A stretch of 17,194 bases of DNA from DASRHT01 sp035293765 (GTDB lineage Bacteria; Chloroflexota; Ktedonobacteria; Ktedonobacterales; Ktedonobacteraceae), in the NCBI GenBank assembly GCA_035293765.1, contig DATGMF010000062.1, positions 1 through 17,194 of the forward strand, in the 5' to 3' direction. The notes under the pieces were generated by a model. It was not told where the DNA came from and searched no databases. It was given only the letters and a program-made list of their open reading frames with translations. Of the stretch, positions 1 through 7,459 are shown piece after piece. Both the position numbers and the translations under genes were made by a program. Position 1 is the first letter of the stretch. Every line of letters starts with the position of its first letter.

Positions 1-308
1 AGATGGATGATCTTTTTTCGCAAGAAGCTCTTTCCCTGGAGAAAGCAGCGGTCCCATCATCGATATGGAGATGCGCTATCTTCCTACACAAGGGTCTAGG
101 ACAAGTAGAGAAGAGATAAAAGCATTTGTCAATATACAAGAGAAAGAAAATTGAAAATGATCAAAGGATGGGAAAAAGAATAGTTCAATATTTTGCGTGT
201 TTTCCTGGGAGTTGTAGAGCAATGAGAAAGAATTTTCGTGTGCGGGGCAGGTTTGAGCATAAAGTACTATTACATGTCAACCTGTGCCATGCAATAAAGC
301 GCCAAAAA
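1..308. other. Upstream flank without an assignable gene
   Basis: No gene can be called here. Two forward frames are open from the window edge, one to the stop at 97-99 and one to the stop at 117-119. Either could be the C-terminal tail of a gene that starts outside the window. The first has a basic, aromatic tail and the second is low in recognisable features. A later forward frame starting at a TTG near 126 has no ribosome binding site and an unconvincing composition, so it is left out. The stretch from about 120 is AT-rich and reads as promoter-proximal intergenic DNA. Confidence 0.4.
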
Positions 309-317
309 TGTTATAAT
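309..317 (+). promoter_or_regulatory. Extended -10 promoter of the nitrilase-family gene
   Basis: TGTTATAAT is an extended -10 element (TGnTATAAT) with a perfect TATAAT hexamer at 312-317. No good TTGACA-like -35 lies 17 bp upstream, which fits an extended -10 promoter. Transcription would begin near 324, leaving a leader of about 60 nt. The same architecture recurs at 7399-7407. Confidence 0.6.
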
Positions 318-385
318 ACGAACGCCAAATTAAAAAGCAGCATTCATCGTTGCTGTCGTGTATATCCTGACTAGCAGGAGTCCAC

Positions 386-2329
386 ATGAGCGATCTCGCA
401 CACACGAATACCAAGTATCGCGTTGCAGCTATCCAGTTTGAGCCGACGCTTGGCGAGAAAGAACAGAACATTCAGCAGCTTCTACGCCTGGTCAAAGAGG
501 CTATTGAGCATAATGCGAGACTGATCGTCTTGCCAGAGATGGCAACCACCGGCTATTGCTGGGCGGATCGCTCGGAAATAGCCCCGTATGTCGAACCAAT
601 TCCCGGTCCCACCACCGACCGTTTCCAGCAACTGGCAACGATGCATCATTGCTATATCGCGGTCACACTGCCAGAGGTCGATCTCGCCACGCAAGCATAT
701 TACAATAGCGTGGCGCTACTCGGCCCGGAAGGGCATATCGGGACGTATCGCAAAATTCACTCGTTTATCTCAGAACCACGTTGGGCGCGCGATGGCGACC
801 TGGGCATGCCCGTCTGGGAGACGCCCCTCGGTCGGCTCAGCGCGCTGATCTGTATGGATGCCATGTATTTTGAAGCCGCCCGCATACCGGCCCTGAACCA
901 GGCGGATGTGCTGCTCTTCCCCACCAACTGGCTGGACGAGAAAAGCCCGAGCGGAAGCTGGATCGCCCGCGCCTTTGAAAACGGCGTGTATTTCATTGCC
1001 GCCAATCGCTACGGGCGAGAGCGCGGTGTGCAGTTTAGCGGCGGTAGTTGCATTCTCAACCCCAATGGCTCTATCCAGTCCTACCTTGATAATGGCGAGG
1101 GCATTGTCTATGGCGATGTCGATCTCGCTCTTTGCCGCGATAAACGTTGGGGAGGGGCGGCAACCGCAGGTCAGCGGCTGGCAGATCGGCTACCCGGCGA
1201 ATATATCACGATAGTTAACAATACCTATTTATGGGAGCCGCTGCGCTATCATAGCCTTTACACGCTGGGTGAACTCCCACCCGGACAGCTCTCCTGCACA
1301 GGGATTATGCAACTAAATCTCGCAGATTTTCCGGCGAGGCCGCATCACGAGATCATCCAATCCTTGCGCACATTGATACAGACATTCTTGCAGGATAATG
1401 CTCCCGCGGTCCCCGATGTGCTGGTCCTTCCCGAATTGCTTTTGCCCGGACCGGTGCCGCAGGGACCCGATTCGATCAGCGAGACGGCCCCGGCAGAGGC
1501 CGTCATTGCTCATTTCCACCGGGGAGCTATTCAGGTGCCAGGACCGGAGACCGATGAGCTGGTAGCGATGGCGCAGGAGTTCCAAATGAGCATGGTCATC
1601 GGCGTTGCGGAACAGGCTGAGGAAGCCTGTTACAATACCGTGCTGCTGATCGACCCCGAAGGCATCTACGGCAGGTACCGCAAACTGCATCTGACGCAGC
1701 TTGATCGCCTCTGGGCTGCCCCTGGTAATCAGGGATTGCCGGTATTCGATACACCGGCGGGCCGCATCGGCTTAGCCACCGGCTACGATTTACTTTTCCC
1801 GGAGACATTGCGCGTGCTGGCGGGTAAGGGAACAGATCTGGTATGCGCCCCTACGCTGCTCGATTTCCCCGACCCGATTGGCCTTCCCTCCACCACCGTT
1901 CCCCATCCCAAACCGGTTGCCCCTGAAAGCTACGATCCCATGCACTATCTTATCTGGCGTGTCTACGCCTCTGAACATAATGTCTATCTGGCGCTGGCAA
2001 ACTGGTATGGCGAATATGCGGCAGTGCGGGCCAACGGGCTGAGCGGCATCTTCGCCCCAACTTGCACAACCTTTCCCTGGCCCGAGGTGATCGCCGACGA
2101 CGGGGAGCCCTCGCTGACCATGATGACTATCGATACGCGCGAACAACGCACGGGGCAACGCACCACCCGCGTCCTTAACTATAGTCCTGGTGACGTGGCA
2201 GGTTCGCTAACAGGAGAACTCGCCTACGATATTCTTGATAGTATCCCTGGCAACGTAGTACGTAGCAAGCCACTGCTGCGCAAACGCCAGCCGTTCTGGT
2301 ATCTCGATCTGGTGAAAATACGGTCATAG
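386..2329 (+). CDS. Tandem carbon-nitrogen hydrolase (nitrilase superfamily), second domain probably inactive
   Basis: This 647-residue protein carries two nitrilase-superfamily domains, about residues 10-280 and 305-600. Usual family members have one domain of roughly 260-300 residues. The family uses a Glu-Lys-Cys triad to hydrolyse amides, nitriles or N-carbamoyl compounds in the cytoplasm. Domain 1 has the full triad: E51 in LPEMATTG, K123 in TYRKIH and C156 in LICMDAM. Domain 2 keeps E350 in VLPELLLPG and K433 in RYRKLH, but the nucleophile position is glycine: ATGYDLLFPE with G466, where the family normally has CYDLRFPE. ATG 386 is favoured because AGGAG (376-380) lies 5 nt upstream. 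No signal peptide or membrane segment is seen. The substrate cannot be predicted, and it appears to be a single-gene unit. Family assignment is secure; loss of activity in domain 2 is inferred. Confidence 0.9.
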   Translation: MSDLAHTNTKYRVAAIQFEPTLGEKEQNIQQLLRLVKEAIEHNARLIVLPEMATTGYCWADRSEIAPYVEPIPGPTTDRFQQLATMHHCYIAVTLPEVDLATQAYYNSVALLGPEGHIGTYRKIHSFISEPRWARDGDLGMPVWETPLGRLSALICMDAMYFEAARIPALNQADVLLFPTNWLDEKSPSGSWIARAFENGVYFIAANRYGRERGVQFSGGSCILNPNGSIQSYLDNGEGIVYGDVDLALCRDKRWGGAATAGQRLADRLPGEYITIVNNTYLWEPLRYHSLYTLGELPPGQLSCTGIMQLNLADFPARPHHEIIQSLRTLIQTFLQDNAPAVPDVLVLPELLLPGPVPQGPDSISETAPAEAVIAHFHRGAIQVPGPETDELVAMAQEFQMSMVIGVAEQAEEACYNTVLLIDPEGIYGRYRKLHLTQLDRLWAAPGNQGLPVFDTPAGRIGLATGYDLLFPETLRVLAGKGTDLVCAPTLLDFPDPIGLPSTTVPHPKPVAPESYDPMHYLIWRVYASEHNVYLALANWYGEYAAVRANGLSGIFAPTCTTFPWPEVIADDGEPSLTMMTIDTREQRTGQRTTRVLNYSPGDVAGSLTGELAYDILDSIPGNVVRSKPLLRKRQPFWYLDLVKIRS

Positions 2330-2418
2330 GAGCCAGTAAGCGCAGCAAGTGTTTCTAGCAAATAGTAGTCATTACACCCGTTGTACGACAAATACGCTTT
2401 TAATGAAGTCTTGCATTG

Positions 2419-2447
2419 TTGACTAGTAACCGCTTGTTAGGTATACT
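2419..2447 (+). promoter_or_regulatory. Sigma-70-type promoter of the histidine kinase gene
   Basis: TTGACT (2419-2424) and TATACT (2442-2447) are separated by exactly 17 bp. Each hexamer differs from consensus at one position. Transcription would start near 2454, about 42 nt before the ATG at 2496. The preceding 2330-2418 holds only a short weak dyad and no convincing terminator for the upstream gene. Confidence 0.7.
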
Positions 2448-2495
2448 GCTCGCAAACATTCGCTATTTTTGAGAGCGTGTGAACTGGGAGCACGC

Positions 2496-5400
2496 ATGAA
2501 AACAATCACAACCAACCGCTTAACCAGCACATATCTTTCCAGAGTGGAACGTTTTAACTATGGAGCAACCGCTCTATCCATAGTCATTATCGTTTTGAGC
2601 ATTTTCTGGATGCTTTTTAGCATTGGCAGTTCTCCAGACACCACTCTTTTCGCAAAAATTATCCATCCTACCGCAATCATTCTTAGCGCCTTCTGGGCTT
2701 TTCAAACGGCGTGGCGAGCACGCTATGGCGCAGTGCGCCTGGAGCCGCGCTACCAACTGGCCTGGCTCTTGATTGGTCTGGGCCTGATCATCCAGATGGC
2801 TAAAAGCTTCTATTATGGATACCTGATCTGGCAGGGCCACGACTATGCATATCTTATGTTCCAGAGCCAGAATGCCTTTCAATCAGGCACGATTGTATTC
2901 GCGTTGCTCTATTATCCCTGTATATTCCTCGGCCTGATCATCATGCCCTCCACCGTGCGTTTTCGCGCGCGCATGGTGCTCGATGCCTTAATTACGACCT
3001 TATGCATCTTTGGCATACTCTGGTTCTTCATGATTGGCCCGGCCTATTTCCTCCAATCCGGGCAACCGCAAGGAAAATTCGGTTTCCTGGGCCTGTTTAT
3101 CTCCCTCACCTATCCCTGCGCGGACTTTTTTATCATGCTGGCGATTATTTTGCTCATCTATCGCGAGACCGAGCAAATTTTGCGTTTCTCCCTTTTCCTG
3201 CTCGGTCTGAGTTCTGTCGCGCTTGTCTGGGCTGACTCAGCCCTTGCCTATATTTCCATTTCCACGGGGAGGTACCAGTTCGGCAACCCATTCATCGATC
3301 CTTTCTGGGGGATGAGCATCTTACTCATCGGCCTGGCAGGCATTCAGCAATATACCGCGCTCACCCGTAAAGCCTATAACGAACAAACAAACCCGCTTAA
3401 AGTGAGCGTGCAAGCAAGAGAGCCGATCCTGAAACGCTATGCCCTGCCGGGCTGGAACCTGTTTCGGCCTGTACAAGGCTTGATCATCTACCTGCCGCTG
3501 ATTGTGCTGCTCTGCCTCGCCATTTTTGGCGAAGTCGAAAAAGATAGTCGGCTGACCGATATCCTTTCAGTGCTGACCGCCTTTATTGGTGGCCTGATTG
3601 CTATTCGCAGTTTCCTCGCTACCCGCGAGAATGAGCAATTACTCCATGAGCGCGAGCAGCAGCATAAAGAGGCTGAACGCCTGCAACATATTGCAACCTA
3701 TCTCACGGCAGCTCCGACGATGGAACGGTTACGCGAGCGCATCGTCACGATGGCAACGGACGAGCTGGGGTTCGACGCAGCCATGCTGCTCCTGGTCGAA
3801 GAGCATAACCGCTCATTCCTCTCGCTGCCTCACTTTTTTGTCAATGCGACCACTACATCGACAGATATCACTCAATGGAATTTACAGGGAGACAACCTGC
3901 TCTCGCGCATCCTTATGGAGGGGAAACGGGCGGAGGTGCATTGGACCGACAATATGACTGACGTGCCTGATGAAATTTGCGCCTGGAGTCAGGAGCAGCA
4001 TGTTGCCGCAATGATGTTTTTCCCCATTATTTATCATGAGAAAAAACTGGGCAGCATCGGCGTTACCCGTCGTAACAGCTCTTATCTAGGTCCGCACGAG
4101 ATCTCTATTATCACCACCTACGCCGAACAGGTGGCGGCCATTGTCGAACATGGCTTTGTCTACCGCGACGCTCAGGAGCGAGAGATTTTCTCCCGGGCGA
4201 TGGCGAATATCTCGGCCCGCCTGAATTCAGCGGTTGTGGAGCCAGCCGAGATCAGCCAGTTGATCTGCCGCGAAGGGGCATACGCTCTAGAGGCTGACTA
4301 TGTGATCCTCTACATTGCTAACGAAGAGGGTAATCTGACACCTCTGGCCGCCTATATTGAGAAAAAGCCCGCCTTAGATGTGGAGGAATGGCCCATCTTC
4401 CATATTTCGGAATATCAGGCGCTGGTCCACCAATTGCATGAGCCGCTTTTGATCGAAGTCATGCGGCGTCCATCGACCATCACCAATCTGCCGCTAACGT
4501 CAATCTCGCAGGAGATGCACCTGCAAATCTCCGATCCCGGCTTACCACGCGATCTGGGGCATCGCGCTCACCCGTTGCGCATGAAAATGACCCGACTCGC
4601 CATCCCCACGGCTATTTTCGCCCCGCTGATTGCCGGAGGCAAACCGGTCGGGATGCTGGTCATTGCTCGCTGCCAGCCATCAGAGGAGCATGATAAACGC
4701 CCACTCGATCTATCTGATCTGCCCGAGGTGGAAGAATTCGTAAAACAGGCTGGTGTGGCCTTTAACAATGCGCGGCTCTACCAGCATCTACGCGCCGCTC
4801 ACCAGCGTCTCCAGGATCTGGATAAGCTCAAAGACCAGTTCATGATTACGGCTTCCCACGAGTTGCGCACACCGCTTACCGCCGTACAGGGATATATTGA
4901 GCTGATCGCGCAGTATGACGAGCACCTTCCCCATGACCAGCGGCGGGAATTCCTGCTCAAAGCGCGGCGTGGATGCGAAGAGCTGGTGCTGCTCCTGGGC
5001 AATGTGATGGACGCCAGTCAGCTAGACATGGATGGGGAAAACAATACGTCTCTGACCAAACGCGTATCGGTCCAGGAAATCGTCGAGAGCGTCATCGTAC
5101 TGATCGAGCCTCAGGTGCAGCAGGAAAAGCGCGAGGTATGCGTCCAGGTTCCCTCCTATCTCTCAGTTCATGCCGACCCGGTGCGCCTGCGCCAGGTGCT
5201 GATGAACGTCAGCGTCAACGCCCTGAAATATTCGCCACCTGGCACCCCTATCACCTTCTCCGCTCATATTCCCCTTGACAATGAGCTCTACGTCATCATC
5301 AGCATCGCGGACAAGGGGAAGGGGGTGCCGTTAGAGGACCAGGCCAATCTCTTCCAGCGTTTCTTCCGCCTGGAGAGCGACCTGAACAGCCCCATCCGCG

Positions 5401-5528
5401 GCTCAGGATTGGGGCTCTACATCTCGCGCCGCCTGATCGAGGCTATGAACGGAAAAATCTGGATCGAGAGCAAGGGCATCCCCGGCGAAGGCTCAACCTT
5501 CCATATCCAGTTGCCGTGCGCGCATTGA
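2496..5528 (+). CDS. Orphan membrane sensor histidine kinase with two GAF-like domains
   Basis: The protein has 1010 residues from the ATG at 2496, which has GGGAG (2486-2490) 5 nt upstream. A TTG at 2469 would add nine residues but lacks a site. The N-terminal third (about 20-375) has around ten hydrophobic segments, a large membrane sensor module. A charged, probably helical linker follows (about 376-400). Two GAF-like domains come next at roughly 396-560 and 565-765. The kinase core is complete: phospho-acceptor H788 in SHELRTPL, N-box N908 in VNALKYS, G1 motif D939-K-G-K-G943, F-box LFQRFFRLES, and G2 motif GSGLGL at 969-974. It should autophosphorylate on H788 and pass the phosphate to a response regulator, but no receiver-domain gene lies beside it. 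The signal is unknown. Confidence 0.92.
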   Translation: MKTITTNRLTSTYLSRVERFNYGATALSIVIIVLSIFWMLFSIGSSPDTTLFAKIIHPTAIILSAFWAFQTAWRARYGAVRLEPRYQLAWLLIGLGLIIQMAKSFYYGYLIWQGHDYAYLMFQSQNAFQSGTIVFALLYYPCIFLGLIIMPSTVRFRARMVLDALITTLCIFGILWFFMIGPAYFLQSGQPQGKFGFLGLFISLTYPCADFFIMLAIILLIYRETEQILRFSLFLLGLSSVALVWADSALAYISISTGRYQFGNPFIDPFWGMSILLIGLAGIQQYTALTRKAYNEQTNPLKVSVQAREPILKRYALPGWNLFRPVQGLIIYLPLIVLLCLAIFGEVEKDSRLTDILSVLTAFIGGLIAIRSFLATRENEQLLHEREQQHKEAERLQHIATYLTAAPTMERLRERIVTMATDELGFDAAMLLLVEEHNRSFLSLPHFFVNATTTSTDITQWNLQGDNLLSRILMEGKRAEVHWTDNMTDVPDEICAWSQEQHVAAMMFFPIIYHEKKLGSIGVTRRNSSYLGPHEISIITTYAEQVAAIVEHGFVYRDAQEREIFSRAMANISARLNSAVVEPAEISQLICREGAYALEADYVILYIANEEGNLTPLAAYIEKKPALDVEEWPIFHISEYQALVHQLHEPLLIEVMRRPSTITNLPLTSISQEMHLQISDPGLPRDLGHRAHPLRMKMTRLAIPTAIFAPLIAGGKPVGMLVIARCQPSEEHDKRPLDLSDLPEVEEFVKQAGVAFNNARLYQHLRAAHQRLQDLDKLKDQFMITASHELRTPLTAVQGYIELIAQYDEHLPHDQRREFLLKARRGCEELVLLLGNVMDASQLDMDGENNTSLTKRVSVQEIVESVIVLIEPQVQQEKREVCVQVPSYLSVHADPVRLRQVLMNVSVNALKYSPPGTPITFSAHIPLDNELYVIISIADKGKGVPLEDQANLFQRFFRLESDLNSPIRGSGLGLYISRRLIEAMNGKIWIESKGIPGEGSTFHIQLPCAH

Positions 5529-5539
5529 GAATAATGGAG

Positions 5540-5569
5540 GACCATTTTGATGCTAGTACCAAAATGGTC
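5540..5569. repeat. Inverted repeat, GACCATTTTG arms
   Basis: Perfect 10-bp arms at 5540-5549 and 5560-5569 flank a 10-nt spacer, 12 bp after the kinase stop codon. The arm shares ACCATTTTG with the larger palindrome at 5606-5661, so the two look like members of one repeat family with different centres. No T-run follows on the + strand, so it is not a classic intrinsic terminator. It could still fold in the 3' end of the kinase mRNA. Confidence 0.75.
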
Positions 5570-5605
5570 AGTAGAGACGCAGCGGAGAGGCTATTAAACG
5601 AACGG

Positions 5606-5661
5606 AGATAACATTCGAAACCATTTTGCCGGCGCCGGCAAAATGGTTTCGAATGTTATCT
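5606..5661. repeat. Perfect 56-bp palindrome between convergent genes
   Basis: Two 28-bp arms (5606-5633 and 5634-5661) are exact reverse complements with no spacer. The centre is GCCGGC followed by GCCGGC, and the flanks include ACCATTTTG as in the dyad at 5540-5569. It lies between the convergent kinase gene and the minus-strand 59-residue gene. The strong hairpin could protect or terminate transcripts from either side, but neither strand has a T-run directly after it. It may be a dispersed palindromic element; copy number elsewhere cannot be seen from this window. Confidence 0.85.
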
Positions 5662-5695
5662 TTCAAATGGGCCATCTATTTCGCTCTCTATTGTC

Positions 5696-5875
5696 CTATT
5701 GGCTTCGCTTTGCCGCTACCTCCGCCGCCTTCTTGATAGCTGCGGAGGCATGTTCTTCACAAAAGAGAAATTGCCGGCCCGCGCCCAGCAACTGTGCATA
5801 GGCCGCAGGCTTGCCACACTGCTTTCCTTCTTGAGGCACCATACAACGCCCAACATGAGTTTTTACCGCTTGCAT
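5696..5875 (-). CDS. Small Cys/His protein, possible zinc ribbon
   Basis: This is a 59-residue protein of unknown function. Residues C11, C20, C39 and H42 are spaced C-x8-C-x18-C-x2-H, and the CEEH element is typical of small zinc-binding ribbons. A basic, alanine-rich helical tail follows (about 43-59). The start at 5875 is preferred because AGGAGG (5893-5888 on the minus strand) lies 12 nt upstream. An in-frame ATG at 5902 would add nine residues but has no site. It lies 87 bp downstream of the MFS exporter on the same strand and may share its transcript. Metal binding is inferred from spacing alone. Confidence 0.65.
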   Translation of the reverse strand: MQAVKTHVGRCMVPQEGKQCGKPAAYAQLLGAGRQFLFCEEHASAAIKKAAEVAAKRSQ

Positions 5876-5962
5876 AAAAATTGAAACCCTCCTCAAATGC
5901 ATCTATTCCACGGACAGCATTGCCCGGTTTGTCGTATTATCAGTGCCTTTATCATACCATAT

Positions 5963-7198
5963 TTAGACCTCCGAGCGAGATTTATTGCCTTCTTTTTTTC
6001 TGCTTACAAAAAGCGCGACAATGCCAGCAACAAGCAAAAGGCCACAACCGATATCAAGCACAGGTACGATCTGCAAAGAAACTGCCAGCACACTTCCCAG
6101 CCCGGTTCCGAGCAAAAGAAAGAGGGAGAGAATGGCGCCATATGCACCGAAAACGCGTCCGCGCAGACGTTCCTCAGCAGTGATCTGGATCAGCGTCTGG
6201 GCGCTGATCTGCCAGCCAATGGCTGGCGTGCCAGACAGGATAAAAATGAGGAGGACCAGAAGGAACGACCGACTATTGAAAACAAGCAGGTAAGTCAGCC
6301 CTTTTCCGAACAAACCGCCCCAGATAACGCGGACAGGAGGTATTTTTTGGGCAAACAGCCCCACCAGGAAACTACCAATGAGGCTCCCCACGCCCAGCGC
6401 CGTCAACATTTCACCATACTGGGTAGAGCCAAGATGCAGTACTGCTGCCGGAAATATGACAAACAACGCGTTAATCACGCCATCAGCCAGGGCAGCTACA
6501 GCGATGACGAGAAAAAGTGTTCTTAGCGTGCTATGTTCTTTGACCGTCCCAAGCCCTTCTAACCAGTCTCGCCAGTAGGCCGTTATAGATCCAGGCTGCG
6601 TCTGCTCGTATGTTCTTTTTGCAAAAGAAGGAGGTACAATCACCAGCATGATCATTACAGCCGAGCAGACATAGGAAATTCCATCGGCGATCATGGTGCT
6701 GGCCGGACCCATTAGAGCGAGAAGGACGCCACCCAGCAGCGGCCCGGCCAGACGGGATAAGCTCCCACTAAAAGAACCAAGCGCGTTGGCCTCCTGAAGC
6801 AAATCTTTGTCTACGACGCGGGGAAGCAGCGTAACTGATGCTGGATTGAAGAATTGTGTGATGCATGCTTCTGCAAAGCTGATGAGATACACCAACCAGA
6901 ATAGAGCAGGCACGACCGTTACCAGCAGCAACAACAACATGAGAGCTGCCCTTGAGAGATCCGCTATAATCATGGTGCGCTTGAGATCCCAGCGATCAAC
7001 GAATACCCCGGCCACCGATGATAGGATAATCCAGGGAAGCACACTCGCGGCAAATGTCAGACCCGTAGCCAGGGGAGAGCCCGTACGCGCATAGACATAG
7101 AAAGGCAACGCCCCCATTAATACCCAATCACCAAGACTGGAGATCAGGCCGCCAATCCAGAGGAGGAAATAGTTGCGATTCCGCAGAACAGTATACAA
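5963..7198 (-). CDS. MFS exporter, DHA3 / macrolide-efflux type
   Basis: This 411-residue integral membrane protein has about twelve hydrophobic segments and a central cytoplasmic loop near residues 195-225. Loop 2-3 carries the MFS motif A pattern, G64-x3-D68-R69-x3-K73-R74. The N-terminus (MYTVLRNRNYFLLWIGGLIS) fits the MefA/EntS-like group, which exports drugs, siderophores or other small hydrophobic compounds by proton antiport. The start is TTG at 7198, supported by AAAGGAG (7212-7206) 7 nt upstream. That SD immediately follows an inverted repeat (7209-7239), which may limit access to it. The gene is divergent from the CoxL-like gene and has a lower GC content. The substrate cannot be read from the sequence. 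Confidence 0.88.
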   Translation of the reverse strand: MYTVLRNRNYFLLWIGGLISSLGDWVLMGALPFYVYARTGSPLATGLTFAASVLPWIILSSVAGVFVDRWDLKRTMIIADLSRAALMLLLLLVTVVPALFWLVYLISFAEACITQFFNPASVTLLPRVVDKDLLQEANALGSFSGSLSRLAGPLLGGVLLALMGPASTMIADGISYVCSAVMIMLVIVPPSFAKRTYEQTQPGSITAYWRDWLEGLGTVKEHSTLRTLFLVIAVAALADGVINALFVIFPAAVLHLGSTQYGEMLTALGVGSLIGSFLVGLFAQKIPPVRVIWGGLFGKGLTYLLVFNSRSFLLVLLIFILSGTPAIGWQISAQTLIQITAEERLRGRVFGAYGAILSLFLLLGTGLGSVLAVSLQIVPVLDIGCGLLLVAGIVALFVSRKKEGNKSRSEV

Positions 7199-7208
7199 TG
7201 CTTTACTC

Positions 7209-7239
7209 CTTTAGCAATTAAAGTATTGGATTGCTAAAG
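7209..7239 (-). promoter_or_regulatory. Inverted repeat overlapping the ribosome binding site of the MFS gene
   Basis: Perfect 10-bp arms CTTTAGCAAT (7209-7218) and ATTGCTAAAG (7230-7239) have an 11-bp spacer, so their centres are 21 bp apart, two helical turns. In the MFS mRNA the second arm ends in AAAG of the AAAGGAG Shine-Dalgarno sequence. The element may be a repressor operator, an RNA hairpin that partly hides the SD, or both. Confidence 0.55.
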
Positions 7240-7270
7240 GCAAGCATAACATATTTCAGCCATATATTAC

Positions 7271-7318
7271 TAGCATTTTACCATCTTAATTGCTAGCATA
7301 TCGTATGTTACATTGCTA
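7271..7318. promoter_or_regulatory. Cluster of TAGCAAT/ATTGCTA motifs in a divergent control region
   Basis: Exact ATTGCTA copies lie at 7289-7295 and 7312-7318, with a near copy (TAGCATT) at 7271-7277. Together with the two arms at 7209-7239 that makes five copies in about 110 bp between two divergent genes. This density in both orientations suggests binding sites for one regulator, most likely acting on the MFS gene. The region is AT-rich, and a unique promoter for the MFS gene could not be fixed. Confidence 0.45.
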
Positions 7319-7398
7319 ATATGTACCAAATGTCTGAATGCTGTATGGTTCCATGAAGCTGCAATAATGCCTGCATCATCTCAGCAACCGTTGTCAGG

Positions 7399-7407
7399 TG
7401 ATATAAT
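7399..7407 (+). promoter_or_regulatory. Extended -10 promoter of the CoxL-like gene
   Basis: TGATATAAT matches the extended -10 pattern TGnTATAAT, with TATAAT at 7402-7407. Transcription would start near 7414, about 46 nt before the chosen ATG. This supports the later start at 7460 over upstream in-frame codons that would lie before or at the promoter. Confidence 0.55.
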
Positions 7408-7459
7408 GGCAAAAATGCGGGACTTAGCAACATCTATAGGCACTAAAGGAGTGGTGTAT

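Noticed and set aside
126..374. An 82-residue plus-strand frame starting at TTG
   Set aside because: No ribosome binding site, low-complexity basic start, and it spans the extended -10 promoter of the nitrilase-family gene.
5606..5661. Intrinsic terminator
   Set aside because: The hairpin is very strong but no T-run follows on either strand, so it is annotated as a palindromic repeat with termination only as a possibility.
5897..6526. A 209-residue plus-strand open frame
   Set aside because: It lies wholly opposite the 3' part of the MFS gene, whose product is clearly conserved; composition is polar and unstructured with no ribosome binding site.
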